NCBI GenBank assembly: GCA_963725895.1
Contig: CAVSAJ010000001.1
Coordinates: 1,612,001 to 1,676,000, forward strand
DNA: 64,000 bases
From: Bog-473 sp963725895
Lineage (GTDB): Bacteria > Actinomycetota > Acidimicrobiia > Acidimicrobiales > RAAP-2
Direction of reading: 5' to 3'
Below the pieces are notes generated by a model. The model saw only the letters and a list, made by a program, of their open reading frames with translations. It did not search any database and was not told the DNA's origin. This document shows, one piece after another, positions 7,918 to 16,858 of the stretch (position 1 is the first letter of the stretch; every line of letters begins with the position of its first letter). The translations under genes were made by a program, and so were the position numbers.

Positions 7918-9672
7918 ATGGTCCGGTACATTGGCGCTGTGGAACGGGTCCTCTACGCCCCGAGGACGCTCCCGCCACTCCGGCCCGACGTGGCGCAGGA
8001 CCCGACTCCTTATGGCCACTGGGCGCTGGCGCGTGAGGCGGCGCGACTCACGAACGCAGCTTCCCCCCAGCGAATGCTCCACGTCGTCATGGTGATCGAA
8101 GGAAGACCACCCGCCGAGACTCTCGATTCGCTCCGGTCGCTGGGCGCGCAAGTGAGCAACCACTGGAGACTCACACTGGTGGTGCAGCACCCCTGGGGAC
8201 GGGAGGTGAACACCCTGCTGGCGGTCTCGGGCATCCGCATCGAATTCACCCTCGAGGAGCGAGTGTCGACATGCACATATCACGAGTTGCTCGATTTCGG
8301 ACTGGCGGCGACATCTGAGGAGGATATCGGCCTCATCTTTCCCGGAGACGTCTGGGCCCGCGACGCGGTGAGCCTTCTGTCGGCCGCACTGGGCGAGAAC
8401 GGCGTGGCGTACGGCGACGAGGATTGCCTCGGCGCGGACGGAACCTACGTTGCGCCTCGGCTGAAGCCAGACTTCTCCCCGGAGTTTCTTCTCCACGCGG
8501 ACTGCGTCGGCCGCCCGCTCGCCCTCTCTGCCGGCGTGGTGAAGCGACTACCGCCGGGTTCGACCGACCTGCCGGAAGCTCGGGATCACGATCTCGCGTT
8601 GCGTGCGTGCGAGGTGGCGGACTCGGTCCGACACATCCCCGAAGTGTTGTGCCACCGGCTCATCCCGCGCCGCCCGGTGTCCACCCACGCGCACAACGGC
8701 ACGGACCACGTCGCGGCCGCGCTGCGGCGCCGGGGGCAGGCTGCCACCGTCCTGCCTGGACGGACCGCGAGCACGGTGCGCGTCTCGCGCCCTCCCGGCA
8801 CTGTGAAGACGGCGAGCATCATCATCCCGTTTCGAGACGAGCCTCGGTTCCTCCGAGCGTGCATCGACTCCATCGACCAGACGAGCGCTTTGATCGCCCC
8901 CGACTACATCCTGGTGGACAACGGCTCAGTGCAGCCCGAAACGGCGACGCTTCTCGAACGGCTGGCCGTCAGGTCGGACGTGCGCATACTCCGCGATGAC
9001 CGACCGTTCAACTGGGCGGGCCTCAACAACGCCGCGGCGACGGTGGCTGCCACCGACGTGCTCGTCTTCCTGAACAACGACATCGAGGCCCTGTCGGTGG
9101 GATGGCTCGACGCACTGTGTGGCCAGGCGGAGCGACTCGACGTGGGCGCCGTCGGTGCGCGCCTCCTCTACCCCGACCATCGCGTCCAACACTGCGGCGT
9201 CGTGATCGGCCTGGGTGGAGCGGCCGGCCATCCACTCGTCGGGCTGCCGGAGCGTGAGCCGGGTTACCTTTCTATGGCGGTGGCCACCCGCGAGTGCTCC
9301 GGAGTGACCGGAGCCTGTCTCGCCACCCGTCGAGCGGTCTTCGAGAGCCACGGTGGCTTCGACGAGGCGCTCGGGATCGATCTCAATGACATCGACTACT
9401 GCCTTCGGCTCCAGCAATCCGGTTTGCTGGTCCTCTACGAGGCGGAAGCCGAGCTCATCCATCACGAGTCGCCAAGCCGGGGTACTGCAGGCGATGTCCG
9501 GGATATCGTGCACTTCATCGACCGCTGGAAGGCGACCATCTTGGCTGGTGATCCGTATCTGAATCCCCACCTCACTCGGGCGGACTCGTCATGTGCACTG
9601 CGTCAACCCGGCGAGGAGGAGTGGTGGCAGGGCTGGTACGCCGGCCTCCGACGCGTGGAGACGGAGGCGTGA
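7918..9672 (+). CDS. Family 2 glycosyltransferase, two-region, glycan locus start
   Basis: ATG at 7918 (or GTG at 7939) gives about 584 residues. The first 280 residues are a divergent GT-A-like region without a clear DxD. The second half is a typical GT2 domain: TASIIIPFRDEPRFLRACIDS, YILVDNGSV and LVFLNNDIEAL with the metal-binding acidic residues. It continues with VGAVGARLLYPDHRVQHCGVV, common in rhamnosyltransferase-like O-antigen enzymes, and GIDLNDIDYCLRLQQSG. It is cytoplasmic and would elongate a surface glycan. The next two genes follow with GTGA overlaps, so three genes form one translationally coupled unit. Confidence 0.85.
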   Translation: MVRYIGAVERVLYAPRTLPPLRPDVAQDPTPYGHWALAREAARLTNAASPQRMLHVVMVIEGRPPAETLDSLRSLGAQVSNHWRLTLVVQHPWGREVNTLLAVSGIRIEFTLEERVSTCTYHELLDFGLAATSEEDIGLIFPGDVWARDAVSLLSAALGENGVAYGDEDCLGADGTYVAPRLKPDFSPEFLLHADCVGRPLALSAGVVKRLPPGSTDLPEARDHDLALRACEVADSVRHIPEVLCHRLIPRRPVSTHAHNGTDHVAAALRRRGQAATVLPGRTASTVRVSRPPGTVKTASIIIPFRDEPRFLRACIDSIDQTSALIAPDYILVDNGSVQPETATLLERLAVRSDVRILRDDRPFNWAGLNNAAATVAATDVLVFLNNDIEALSVGWLDALCGQAERLDVGAVGARLLYPDHRVQHCGVVIGLGGAAGHPLVGLPEREPGYLSMAVATRECSGVTGACLATRRAVFESHGGFDEALGIDLNDIDYCLRLQQSGLLVLYEAEAELIHHESPSRGTAGDVRDIVHFIDRWKATILAGDPYLNPHLTRADSSCALRQPGEEEWWQGWYAGLRRVETEA

Positions 9673-10073
9673 GCGAAGAGCCTCCTGTGATGTTCCGCCA
9701 GCCGTCGGATCCTCCCGAGGCTCTCCCACCACTGCGCTCGAACCAGCACATCGTGAGGCTGCACACGGAATGGGCTCGCCTGCACACGACGCCCGCCGCG
9801 TCCAAAGCCCTCTCGGCGCGACTACGTGGCAAGGCCCACTCCGCTGTGTCACGACTCGTCGGCACGGCGGACCATCAACTCCTCGGCGATGTGGTGCGGG
9901 CGATCGATGCCATCACCAAGCGCTGCGACGAGCTGTCCGAGCGAGTGGCCAACCTCCAGGTCACGTCGGATGATCTGGCGCGCGCACTGGGCCAGGAAAT
10001 CACCCAACTGCGTGCAGCACTCGAGCGCAGGACGGATCCAGGGCCCGCGGCGTCTACGCCTCGGAACCGGTGA
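9669..10073 (+). CDS. Small coiled-coil protein of the glycan locus
   Basis: A GTG at 9669 overlaps the TGA of the glycosyltransferase, and its own TGA overlaps the start of the next gene. The 134-residue product is predicted helical, with a heptad-like stretch near the C-terminus (KRCDELSERVANLQVTSDDLARAL). No enzyme motif is visible. Its position between two glycosyltransferase genes suggests a scaffold or a partner of one of them; that is inference only. Confidence 0.65.
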   Translation: MSEEPPVMFRQPSDPPEALPPLRSNQHIVRLHTEWARLHTTPAASKALSARLRGKAHSAVSRLVGTADHQLLGDVVRAIDAITKRCDELSERVANLQVTSDDLARALGQEITQLRAALERRTDPGPAASTPRNR

Positions 10074-11053
10074 GGAGGCCGGCTGCAGCCGTCGTCCTCA
10101 GCACGTCTTGGCGCGCCAGGGATTCCGAGCTCTCCTTCGTCACCCGCGCCATCGCAGGCGCTGTGTCCCGCGGCGCGGTTGTCACCGTCGTGGCTCCGAT
10201 GGAGGCCGCGACAACGGAGCCGGATGGGGCATTCGACGTGATCGGCATCGGCGTTCGTCCGGGCGATCGGTGGCCGGAGCCTGGGACTGTCCGATGGCCC
10301 GCGCCGCCCGACCCAGAAGCCATATGGATCCTCGATGAGGCCAACGACGACTCCTTGGCCATCCTCGCCACCTTCGACACCGTGGGCCAGGCCTTCACCA
10401 TTTCACCTGTGCCGTCCGCAATGGGAACTGGCTTGCGTCAATTGCCCCTTACGCCTAGTCAACAAGGAGCGTCGGGGATGGTGGGCATGCACGTGGCGGT
10501 CAATCCGCTCGCCGCTACGCACCGGCATGCGGGTCTGGGCTTCACCGGCTATGTCCTCGTACTCAGCGACCGAGCGAAGAGGCCGCCTGCCCAACCGCCG
10601 ACCCCCGCGGTCGCATGGCTGACGTCGCGCTTCCACGACAGATACATCGTCGTCGTCGAAGCCGGCGCCGCCGCCGCCTGGAGGGGCCGGGCGCTCCGAG
10701 GCGTGGTGGGGGTCGAGACTCGTACGGACCTCTGGCGGCTGTTGGCCCACGCGTGCGTGGTCGTCGATCTCGCTCCCGGCACCATCATCGGGCGGGAGTG
10801 CATCGAGTCGCTCCTCCTCGGCACCCCCATTGTCGTTCCCGAGGAGAGCGCGGCGGCAGCCCATGCCGAGAGCGGCGGTGGCATGACCTATACGACCGTG
10901 TCCGACATGCTCGACGCGGTAGAGCTCCTGTGTCACGAAAGGACTCGTTCGCCCGTGGCGGCCCGGGGGCGCGAGTACGCAGAGAAGTACTACGCGAACC
11001 CGGTTCGTTTCGTCGACCGCGTCCAGCGCGCTTTAGGTATGGGAGTCATTTAG
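10070..11053 (+). CDS. Glycosyltransferase-like protein, GT-B C-terminal fold
   Basis: A GTG at 10070 overlaps the upstream stop. The 327-residue protein is short for a GT4 enzyme and has an unusual N-terminal half with no clear acceptor-binding motif. The last 110 residues look like the donor half of GT-B enzymes: WRLLAHACVVVDLAPGTIIGREC, then IESLLLGTPIVVPEES and a helix with YAEKYYANPVRFVDRV. It is the last gene of a three-gene coupled unit and ends 8 bp inside the convergent HAD-like gene. Confidence 0.6.
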   Translation: MRRPAAAVVLSTSWRARDSELSFVTRAIAGAVSRGAVVTVVAPMEAATTEPDGAFDVIGIGVRPGDRWPEPGTVRWPAPPDPEAIWILDEANDDSLAILATFDTVGQAFTISPVPSAMGTGLRQLPLTPSQQGASGMVGMHVAVNPLAATHRHAGLGFTGYVLVLSDRAKRPPAQPPTPAVAWLTSRFHDRYIVVVEAGAAAAWRGRALRGVVGVETRTDLWRLLAHACVVVDLAPGTIIGRECIESLLLGTPIVVPEESAAAAHAESGGGMTYTTVSDMLDAVELLCHERTRSPVAARGREYAEKYYANPVRFVDRVQRALGMGVI

Positions 11054-13706
11054 CCGAGGCGCGGGATTTGCTCCACCCCTGCTTGATCGCCCCATAAATC
11101 CGGCGCGGGAAAGCAGCAAACCTGAAGAGCTTGGTGCCGTAGATGTCTTCGATCTCCCGTTGCAGGGAAGCGATCTCCTTCTCCAGCTCATTGGTCTCCG
11201 GGGCGTCCGCCTGATCAGCGGAGACCTGAAGGAAAGCACCTGCCACGCTCACCCTAAGGGCGCGCGAGACGACCGGAGCCGGGAATTCGATTGTGATCGT
11301 CGAGGTTCCATCGACCGCCATCACCTGTGACGCGACCCAGTGAACGCCGTTCGCCCGGAGCGCCTGTCGCCCCGTCTCTTTGGACCATTTGAAGAGGATG
11401 TCAGTGTCGGCTCCGGGAGCCTCGTCGACGATTTCGACAAGATCGAGCCGGATGAGAGTGGACACCTCAGCCGGCCGGAGGACGATCTTTGTCATCCCGC
11501 GGATGTCACCACGCCATTCCACAAGGCTGAGCCCGTGCCGGTTCCGTACCACGGGAATGTTGATCGTCTCGTCTTCCCGGTCAGGCGCCATCAAGTTCAG
11601 CCGGAACGTGCCCTCGGGAGGGGAGGTGAAGCGTCCCGGATCAGTCATGGCCTCCAGCATGAGGAAAATGGCATCGGACATCTCCTTGTCGACCAATGCG
11701 GCAGCTCCACCCGTCCAGTGCAGGTCGCTCGTCGGCGCGGAATGAAGGTCTTCGGCTGAACGGTACCGAAGCGTAGGGAGATACCGCGGCGGCACCAACT
11801 GCTCGGCATCTTGACTTCCGTAGTTCTCTTCGTGGAGCCACCAACTGAAGGCGGCGGCCTCATCCTCATTCGGGAGCGAGACAAAGCGCTTCAGGATGCG
11901 GGTGAGGATCTCTACCCCGGTCTCGGTTGTTTCGAACGTCGGAAGATCCGGCTGCAGATACTCCCGCCATTCGCGCTGGTAGGCGAGAGCACCTTGCTGC
12001 ACCAACTCCCGGCAGACACGCTCACGTTCACCTCCGACCGGTGAAGCCAGGATTGGTCGATCGTCCTCGCCCATTTCGAGGAGAGAACCCTCATCACAGG
12101 TGCTCACCAGTTCGACAATCTCCGCCCCACCGGTGATTCCGGCAATATCGAACGGGTTCGTGCCGACCGTGCCTAGGAAGCCCTGCAGGTGAGTGCCCCG
12201 GAGGACGCGCTCCGATGAGTGGACGTTCGCCAACAAGTAGAAACCCCGAAAAATTAGCGGTTCGTCGTCTTGGTCGAACATCACCTCGAGGCTCTCTTGG
12301 ATTCTGCCCGACCAGCCAACATCGACGAGGCCGATCGGCCCTTTCCCGGGCCCGGCCACCCGACGCAGATACTCCTTTAACCGAATCCGACGAAGAGCGG
12401 ACCGAGCCACGACCTTCTCGAGTAGCTCTGGGCGATGAAGAACCACATCGAGCATGGAGCGCAACACTTCGTCCTGATCCCGACTGAGGGCGAAGTCGCT
12501 ACAGATGGCCTCGAATCCGGGTATGTCCGATGGCTCCAAACCGATTGACTCCGATAGGTCCGACGGCGAGGGTGGCCGAAGGCGCGCCAAAAAGCTTTGG
12601 AGCTCGGGAGCCGATCCCTCATAGATGGAAGCCCTGGCGCACGCCTCGCGGGACACCCATGCCGTCCGCGTCGTGGGGTTCCAATTTCCCACCGGCGCCG
12701 CCCGATCGACGAGATCCTGGAGGAACTTCCCTTCCCGCATCAAGAAGAGAAGGCGTTGCGTCCCTTCATCCCTGGAACGTTCTTGGACCCACTGCGCGAA
12801 CCCGGTGAACACGGGACCGAACACCGAAGTCCCAGTTTCCCAGGCAACCCGTTCATCGCGGCCGAGCGCACGGCCTGGTGGAGGGGACCAGGTGGCCCGG
12901 CGCCGGATGGCTGTGAGGCCCGCGTCTCCCCTCACGCCGTCGCAGTAGCGGGTCGGATACGGCGCGGTCCCCACGATGCGTTCGCGGATCTCCACGGGAC
13001 TGAATCGCTCGATGCTCACGGGAAAATGGAAGGCTCGCAACCCCACTCGCTGAGCGCAGCGGACGTCGGCCTCCTCGTTGTCACCGATGTGGACAACTTC
13101 CTCCGGTGGCACGTCCAAGTCATCGAGAACCGTCTGCCAGAGTCGGTCTCCCTTCCCAGTCCCGGCACCGCTCGAGGTGTACACAGACTTGAACTCGATG
13201 CCGTGCAACTCCTGCTGGTCCAGGAGCGACCGGAGTTGCGTGGAGCTGAAGTAGGTGTCCGACACCGTGATCAGCCAGAGAGGAACCTCCTTCAGGAGCT
13301 CGCGGACGTAGGTAGCGAGGCGCAGATCGGCGAACAGGTTCTCGCGCTCAACGTCTAGCTCGGTCTCGGCGAATGCGCCCCCGAGCGACCGGACAGCGAC
13401 AGACGGCTCCAGAACCGCGTGAATCTGCTCAAGCGTGACTTCGCTGGAACCCGATACAGCCTTTTGACGCCGCCGGGCCTCTTCTTCGGCGAGAAAACGT
13501 AGGTAGGCATAGCCGCGGTTGGAGATGTGGGTTGCGAGGAGCCCCTCTTGGTGCAGCCTCGTCCCTACCAACAGGTGCAGATCCGTAGGCTTGGCTACCC
13601 TCCGCCAAAGGAGTGTGTCGAAGCAATCGAGCGACAAGACGCGTATGGGCGCGCCGCGCAGCGCCTCGTCTAATGCGCGGAAGCGATCGTCCGGCAGCTC
13701 AGGCAA
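11046..13706 (-). CDS. Large HAD-like protein of the glycan locus
   Basis: An 886-residue protein with a HAD hydrolase domain at the N-terminus. VLSLDCFDTLLWRR is motif I with both aspartates, SDTYFSSTQLRSLL is the motif II region, and VHIGDNEEADVRCA is motif III/IV. The remaining 600 residues are uncharacterised. Proteins with this layout occur in O-antigen and capsule loci, probably acting on a phosphorylated sugar or lipid intermediate. The likely start is a TTG at 13706 that overlaps the stop of the upstream GT8-like gene by 8 bp, so the two are co-translated. Confidence 0.7.
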   Translation of the reverse strand: MPELPDDRFRALDEALRGAPIRVLSLDCFDTLLWRRVAKPTDLHLLVGTRLHQEGLLATHISNRGYAYLRFLAEEEARRRQKAVSGSSEVTLEQIHAVLEPSVAVRSLGGAFAETELDVERENLFADLRLATYVRELLKEVPLWLITVSDTYFSSTQLRSLLDQQELHGIEFKSVYTSSGAGTGKGDRLWQTVLDDLDVPPEEVVHIGDNEEADVRCAQRVGLRAFHFPVSIERFSPVEIRERIVGTAPYPTRYCDGVRGDAGLTAIRRRATWSPPPGRALGRDERVAWETGTSVFGPVFTGFAQWVQERSRDEGTQRLLFLMREGKFLQDLVDRAAPVGNWNPTTRTAWVSREACARASIYEGSAPELQSFLARLRPPSPSDLSESIGLEPSDIPGFEAICSDFALSRDQDEVLRSMLDVVLHRPELLEKVVARSALRRIRLKEYLRRVAGPGKGPIGLVDVGWSGRIQESLEVMFDQDDEPLIFRGFYLLANVHSSERVLRGTHLQGFLGTVGTNPFDIAGITGGAEIVELVSTCDEGSLLEMGEDDRPILASPVGGERERVCRELVQQGALAYQREWREYLQPDLPTFETTETGVEILTRILKRFVSLPNEDEAAAFSWWLHEENYGSQDAEQLVPPRYLPTLRYRSAEDLHSAPTSDLHWTGGAAALVDKEMSDAIFLMLEAMTDPGRFTSPPEGTFRLNLMAPDREDETINIPVVRNRHGLSLVEWRGDIRGMTKIVLRPAEVSTLIRLDLVEIVDEAPGADTDILFKWSKETGRQALRANGVHWVASQVMAVDGTSTITIEFPAPVVSRALRVSVAGAFLQVSADQADAPETNELEKEIASLQREIEDIYGTKLFRFAAFPRRIYGAIKQGWSKSRASAK

Positions 13707-15777
13707 CGGACTCGCTCGCCTCAGTGAGTGCGCTCATGCGGTCCAGAACAATGCTGGTGACAGCAGCATCGATCGGCGCGATAGTGGTGATCCGGATGCC
13801 AACCTGATCTTCGGGTCCCGTGTCGGCCTCCGCTATTTCAAACTCGAGACATGCTTTGCCATGCTTGATGTCGCGTTCGGTGCAAAGTGTTTCTACAAGC
13901 ACCTTCTGGCCGACCACAACGGCCAGAATCACGACCACTGGCGCAGCACCGCCTCCCTTCTCAGCATCAAGGGGGCCCGTTGAAATGCGGGTGCGAATGG
14001 TCACCCGGTAGGTACCCCGAGTAAGCCGCCAGTTCGGACCGGACACCACGACGCCCGTAGCGCCGGCGATCGTGCGAACCTCGTTGCCGATGCGTATGCC
14101 GGCTTGGCCACCCGCCATAACGGGGAGCCAGTCATTATGGGACGCCCAGCTTCCACTCATCACCTCTGCCGACATCCCGGGTTCCAGGAGGATCGCAGTC
14201 AACCAGGCTCGAAGTTGCCCACGAGTGAGGACCCGTAGCTCTAACCCGAGGAGGGCGGCGAGCTCTCCAAGACGCTCAGGGATGTCGATGTCGAGACGAA
14301 TTACACCCGAACTGACATCAGCAAAATCGACCGCTCGCGACCCGACCACATATCCCTGCACGAAGGCCTCGATTACCAACGCTTGGTCGGAAGGAGACGC
14401 GGAGCCGATGTTGATGTCGGCATGCAGCTCAATGGTCAACTGATAATTACCAGGAGACAGCGGCTTGCGGGGACCGTGACAAACAAAACCCGCCCGCTCT
14501 GGCCGAATCTCTATACCGGCCAGACGCCGCTCTCCCGCTTCGCCGACGATCATGCGACTAACGAGATCCAAGCTCCAAGGGGGGGTCGTTGAAGGATGGA
14601 CGAGCGACGAAGCGAGCGGGTCTGTACCAACCCGCCGTCGGCCCGCTGAGATCCATCGGGCCACAGCCTTAGGTCGTTTCATTGACGTCGAGACCGACAA
14701 CTCACGCATGCGCAGAGGAAGCGAGAGACCTACTCGTGCGTACTGCTCCCGCGCCCATCCACGGAATGCCTCCACTTCCGACGGCTCATATGGATCGGGA
14801 GGGTAAGAACCCTCGCCGGTATCCGCTGCCAGCACCGCTATTCGAAACATCTCCCTGAGATTGTCGTAGACAGGCACCCCATCTGAGAGGGAGTCGAACC
14901 CGAACGACAAATTCTCCTCATCGCTGAAACCCTCGTCATACAACCTAGATCTGTACTGGTCGCAGAGGTCCCCGAAGAGCGGATCGACACTGACCCGTAC
15001 CCTTGGAGTACTCGTTGCGAGCTCGTAGCGGCCGCCGGCTCTGCGAGCACGGGGCTCGAAACTCGAGAAATGAAAGGCGCGCAATGGCATCCCTCCAACC
15101 AGCCACTGTCCTTCCTTGATCTCCAGTGGCCGCTCGTGAAGGTTCCAATATGCGACGTCATAGCCCGGATCGCGCACGATGCGATGGGGGAAGAGGGCAG
15201 GAACGAAATCGAGCCATCGCTGTTCGTTAAATCGCATCCTGCGCGGGTCAAAGATGCACTCCCTCTTGAGGCGCTCCATGAGAAACTCGAGAAAATCTTC
15301 GCCTCGTCTTCCTACTCCGAACATTCCGGCGTTGAACATGCCGGCCCCGAGCAGCGTCGTCTCGTCCGGATCCAGGCCGTCTCGCGGGACGGGTGAAAGG
15401 ACGTGTGGAATCAATACGACGCCTTCTGTCGGGTCGCTAAAAAGGTCGACCAACGTGTCGAAGACCATGATGTCACTGTCAAGATAGAGGACTGCTTCCG
15501 CGCCTCGCGCAAGGAAATGCCGGAAGGCCCAGGGCTTAATGACAGCGATCAACTTGTCGCCGAAGAGCATCGCCATCCTATGAATTTCGGCTACGTCCAC
15601 GTTTAAGTCGTCGAGCCTTAGGACATGGAACGGCTCGTCGCCATCGATGACGCTGCCATCGACATCGTCGATCAAGAGCACCCACAACTTGTTCCCGCCA
15701 TGGTGCTCGGCGTAGGTGCGCGCGAGGACCCTGGCGTAGGGCACGTAAGCCAACGACGTGATCGTGTACGCGATCAC
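13699..15777 (-). CDS. GT8-like glycosyltransferase with C-terminal accessory domain
   Basis: A GTG at 15777 gives 692 residues. The first 300 residues fit a nucleotide-sugar GT-A fold: TSLAYVPYARVLARTYAEHH at the start, then AEAVLYLDSDIMVFD with the DxD metal motif, and FNAGMFGVGRRGEDFLEFL, typical of GT8-like enzymes. Residues from about 400 on are beta-rich and resemble a carbohydrate-binding or jelly-roll module. It overlaps the HAD-like gene and both genes run the same way, which points to one function in surface glycan assembly. Confidence 0.72.
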   Translation of the reverse strand: MIAYTITSLAYVPYARVLARTYAEHHGGNKLWVLLIDDVDGSVIDGDEPFHVLRLDDLNVDVAEIHRMAMLFGDKLIAVIKPWAFRHFLARGAEAVLYLDSDIMVFDTLVDLFSDPTEGVVLIPHVLSPVPRDGLDPDETTLLGAGMFNAGMFGVGRRGEDFLEFLMERLKRECIFDPRRMRFNEQRWLDFVPALFPHRIVRDPGYDVAYWNLHERPLEIKEGQWLVGGMPLRAFHFSSFEPRARRAGGRYELATSTPRVRVSVDPLFGDLCDQYRSRLYDEGFSDEENLSFGFDSLSDGVPVYDNLREMFRIAVLAADTGEGSYPPDPYEPSEVEAFRGWAREQYARVGLSLPLRMRELSVSTSMKRPKAVARWISAGRRRVGTDPLASSLVHPSTTPPWSLDLVSRMIVGEAGERRLAGIEIRPERAGFVCHGPRKPLSPGNYQLTIELHADINIGSASPSDQALVIEAFVQGYVVGSRAVDFADVSSGVIRLDIDIPERLGELAALLGLELRVLTRGQLRAWLTAILLEPGMSAEVMSGSWASHNDWLPVMAGGQAGIRIGNEVRTIAGATGVVVSGPNWRLTRGTYRVTIRTRISTGPLDAEKGGGAAPVVVILAVVVGQKVLVETLCTERDIKHGKACLEFEIAEADTGPEDQVGIRITTIAPIDAAVTSIVLDRMSALTEASESVA

Positions 15778-15830
15778 CTATGAAGCACCCAGGATGACAT
15801 CACGGAACGCAAGCACGTTATGAATCCAGC

Positions 15831-16060
15831 TCAGACCCGGTCCACTCGCACCATTGCCGGCGAGACGATCGGAGATGCGATCACTTCTGCTGAACCTTTC
15901 TCCACAGCTGCGTCGAAGGTAACCGTCAGCTGACCTAGCTCAGGCTGGGCATCGTAGTCGTTCTCGCCGACGGCGATCGCCGGGTCAACCAGGTCAATCG
16001 CCGGAGAGGCACCCACAGATGCCGCTAGTCTCGTCGGATCGAAGAGACCAACACGATCCC
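15831..16060 (-). pseudogene. Remnant of a gene 3' end upstream of the GT8-like gene
   Basis: This minus-strand frame is open from near 16060 to a TGA at 15831. Its sense is protein-like (GLFDPTRLAASVGASP, then a tail ending SPAMVRVDRV). The tail weakly resembles the C-terminal end of the downstream GT8-like protein (IAPIDAAVTSIVLDRM). No start codon with a ribosome site precedes it, and its upstream part runs into the start of rfbF on the other strand. It is best read as the leftover 3' end of a related gene after rearrangement. It could also be non-coding. Confidence 0.35.
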
Positions 16061-16081
16061 TTGTAAGAGGAGGTGAGCTTG

Positions 16082-16852
16082 GTGAAGGCGGTCATTCTCG
16101 CTGGCGGGCGGGGCACCCGCCTGACCGAGGAGACAGCGTTTCGTCCGAAGCCAATGGTCGAGGTGGGCGGTCGGCCCCTTCTCTGGCACATCTGCAAGAT
16201 CTACGCTGCCCACGGTGTCACTGACTTCGTGATCTGCTGTGGGTACAAGGGATACCTCATCAAAGAGTACTTCGCGAATTATTTCCTCCATACCTCCGAC
16301 ATCACCTTCGACCTTCGCAACAATGCGATGGAAGTTCATCAGACGACGGCTGAGCCATGGCGAATCACACTTGTCGACACAGGTCTGGAAACGCAGACCG
16401 GGGGTCGCCTGAAGCGCATAGCTGAATTCGTGGCTGGAGAAGACGCGTTTTGCTGCACCTATGGCGACGGCGTGGCCGATGTCAACGTGTCCGAGCTGAT
16501 CGCGTTCCACGCGAAACAAGACACGCTGGCAACCGTCACCGCCGTCCAACCACCTGGTCGGTTCGGTGCGCTCGAGTTCGAAGGCGACAGGGCCACTGCT
16601 TTCCTGGAAAAGCCGCGAGGCGACGGCAGCTGGATAAATGGGGGTTTCTTTGTTCTCTCCCCCAAGGTGCTGGATCAGATCGAGGGCGACGCGACCCTGT
16701 TCGAGCAGGGTCCGCTTGGCAACCTCGCGAAAATAGGACAGCTCTCGGTGTTCGCCCACCATGGGTTCTTCCAGCCGATGGACACGATTCGCGAGCTCCA
16801 CCTGCTCGAAGAGCTGTGGGCGAAAGGGTCCGCGCCCTGGAAGGTCTGGTAG
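16082..16852 (+). CDS. rfbF: Glucose-1-phosphate cytidylyltransferase
   Basis: RfbF makes CDP-glucose from CTP and glucose-1-phosphate, the first step to CDP-3,6-dideoxyhexoses. The signature is VILAGGRGTRLTEETAFRPK, followed by PMVEVGGRPLLWHICKIYA, FCCTYGDGVADVN with the metal-binding aspartate, and FLEKPRGDGSWINGGFFV. The GTG at 16082 is chosen because a strong AAGAGGAGG ends 8 bp upstream; a GTG at 16073 would sit on top of that site. The length of 256 residues is normal. Its partners rfbH (22.4 kb) and rfbG (32.5 kb) are both in the window but are not adjacent. Confidence 0.93.
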   Translation: MKAVILAGGRGTRLTEETAFRPKPMVEVGGRPLLWHICKIYAAHGVTDFVICCGYKGYLIKEYFANYFLHTSDITFDLRNNAMEVHQTTAEPWRITLVDTGLETQTGGRLKRIAEFVAGEDAFCCTYGDGVADVNVSELIAFHAKQDTLATVTAVQPPGRFGALEFEGDRATAFLEKPRGDGSWINGGFFVLSPKVLDQIEGDATLFEQGPLGNLAKIGQLSVFAHHGFFQPMDTIRELHLLEELWAKGSAPWKVW

Positions 16853-16858
16853 CTCCCG

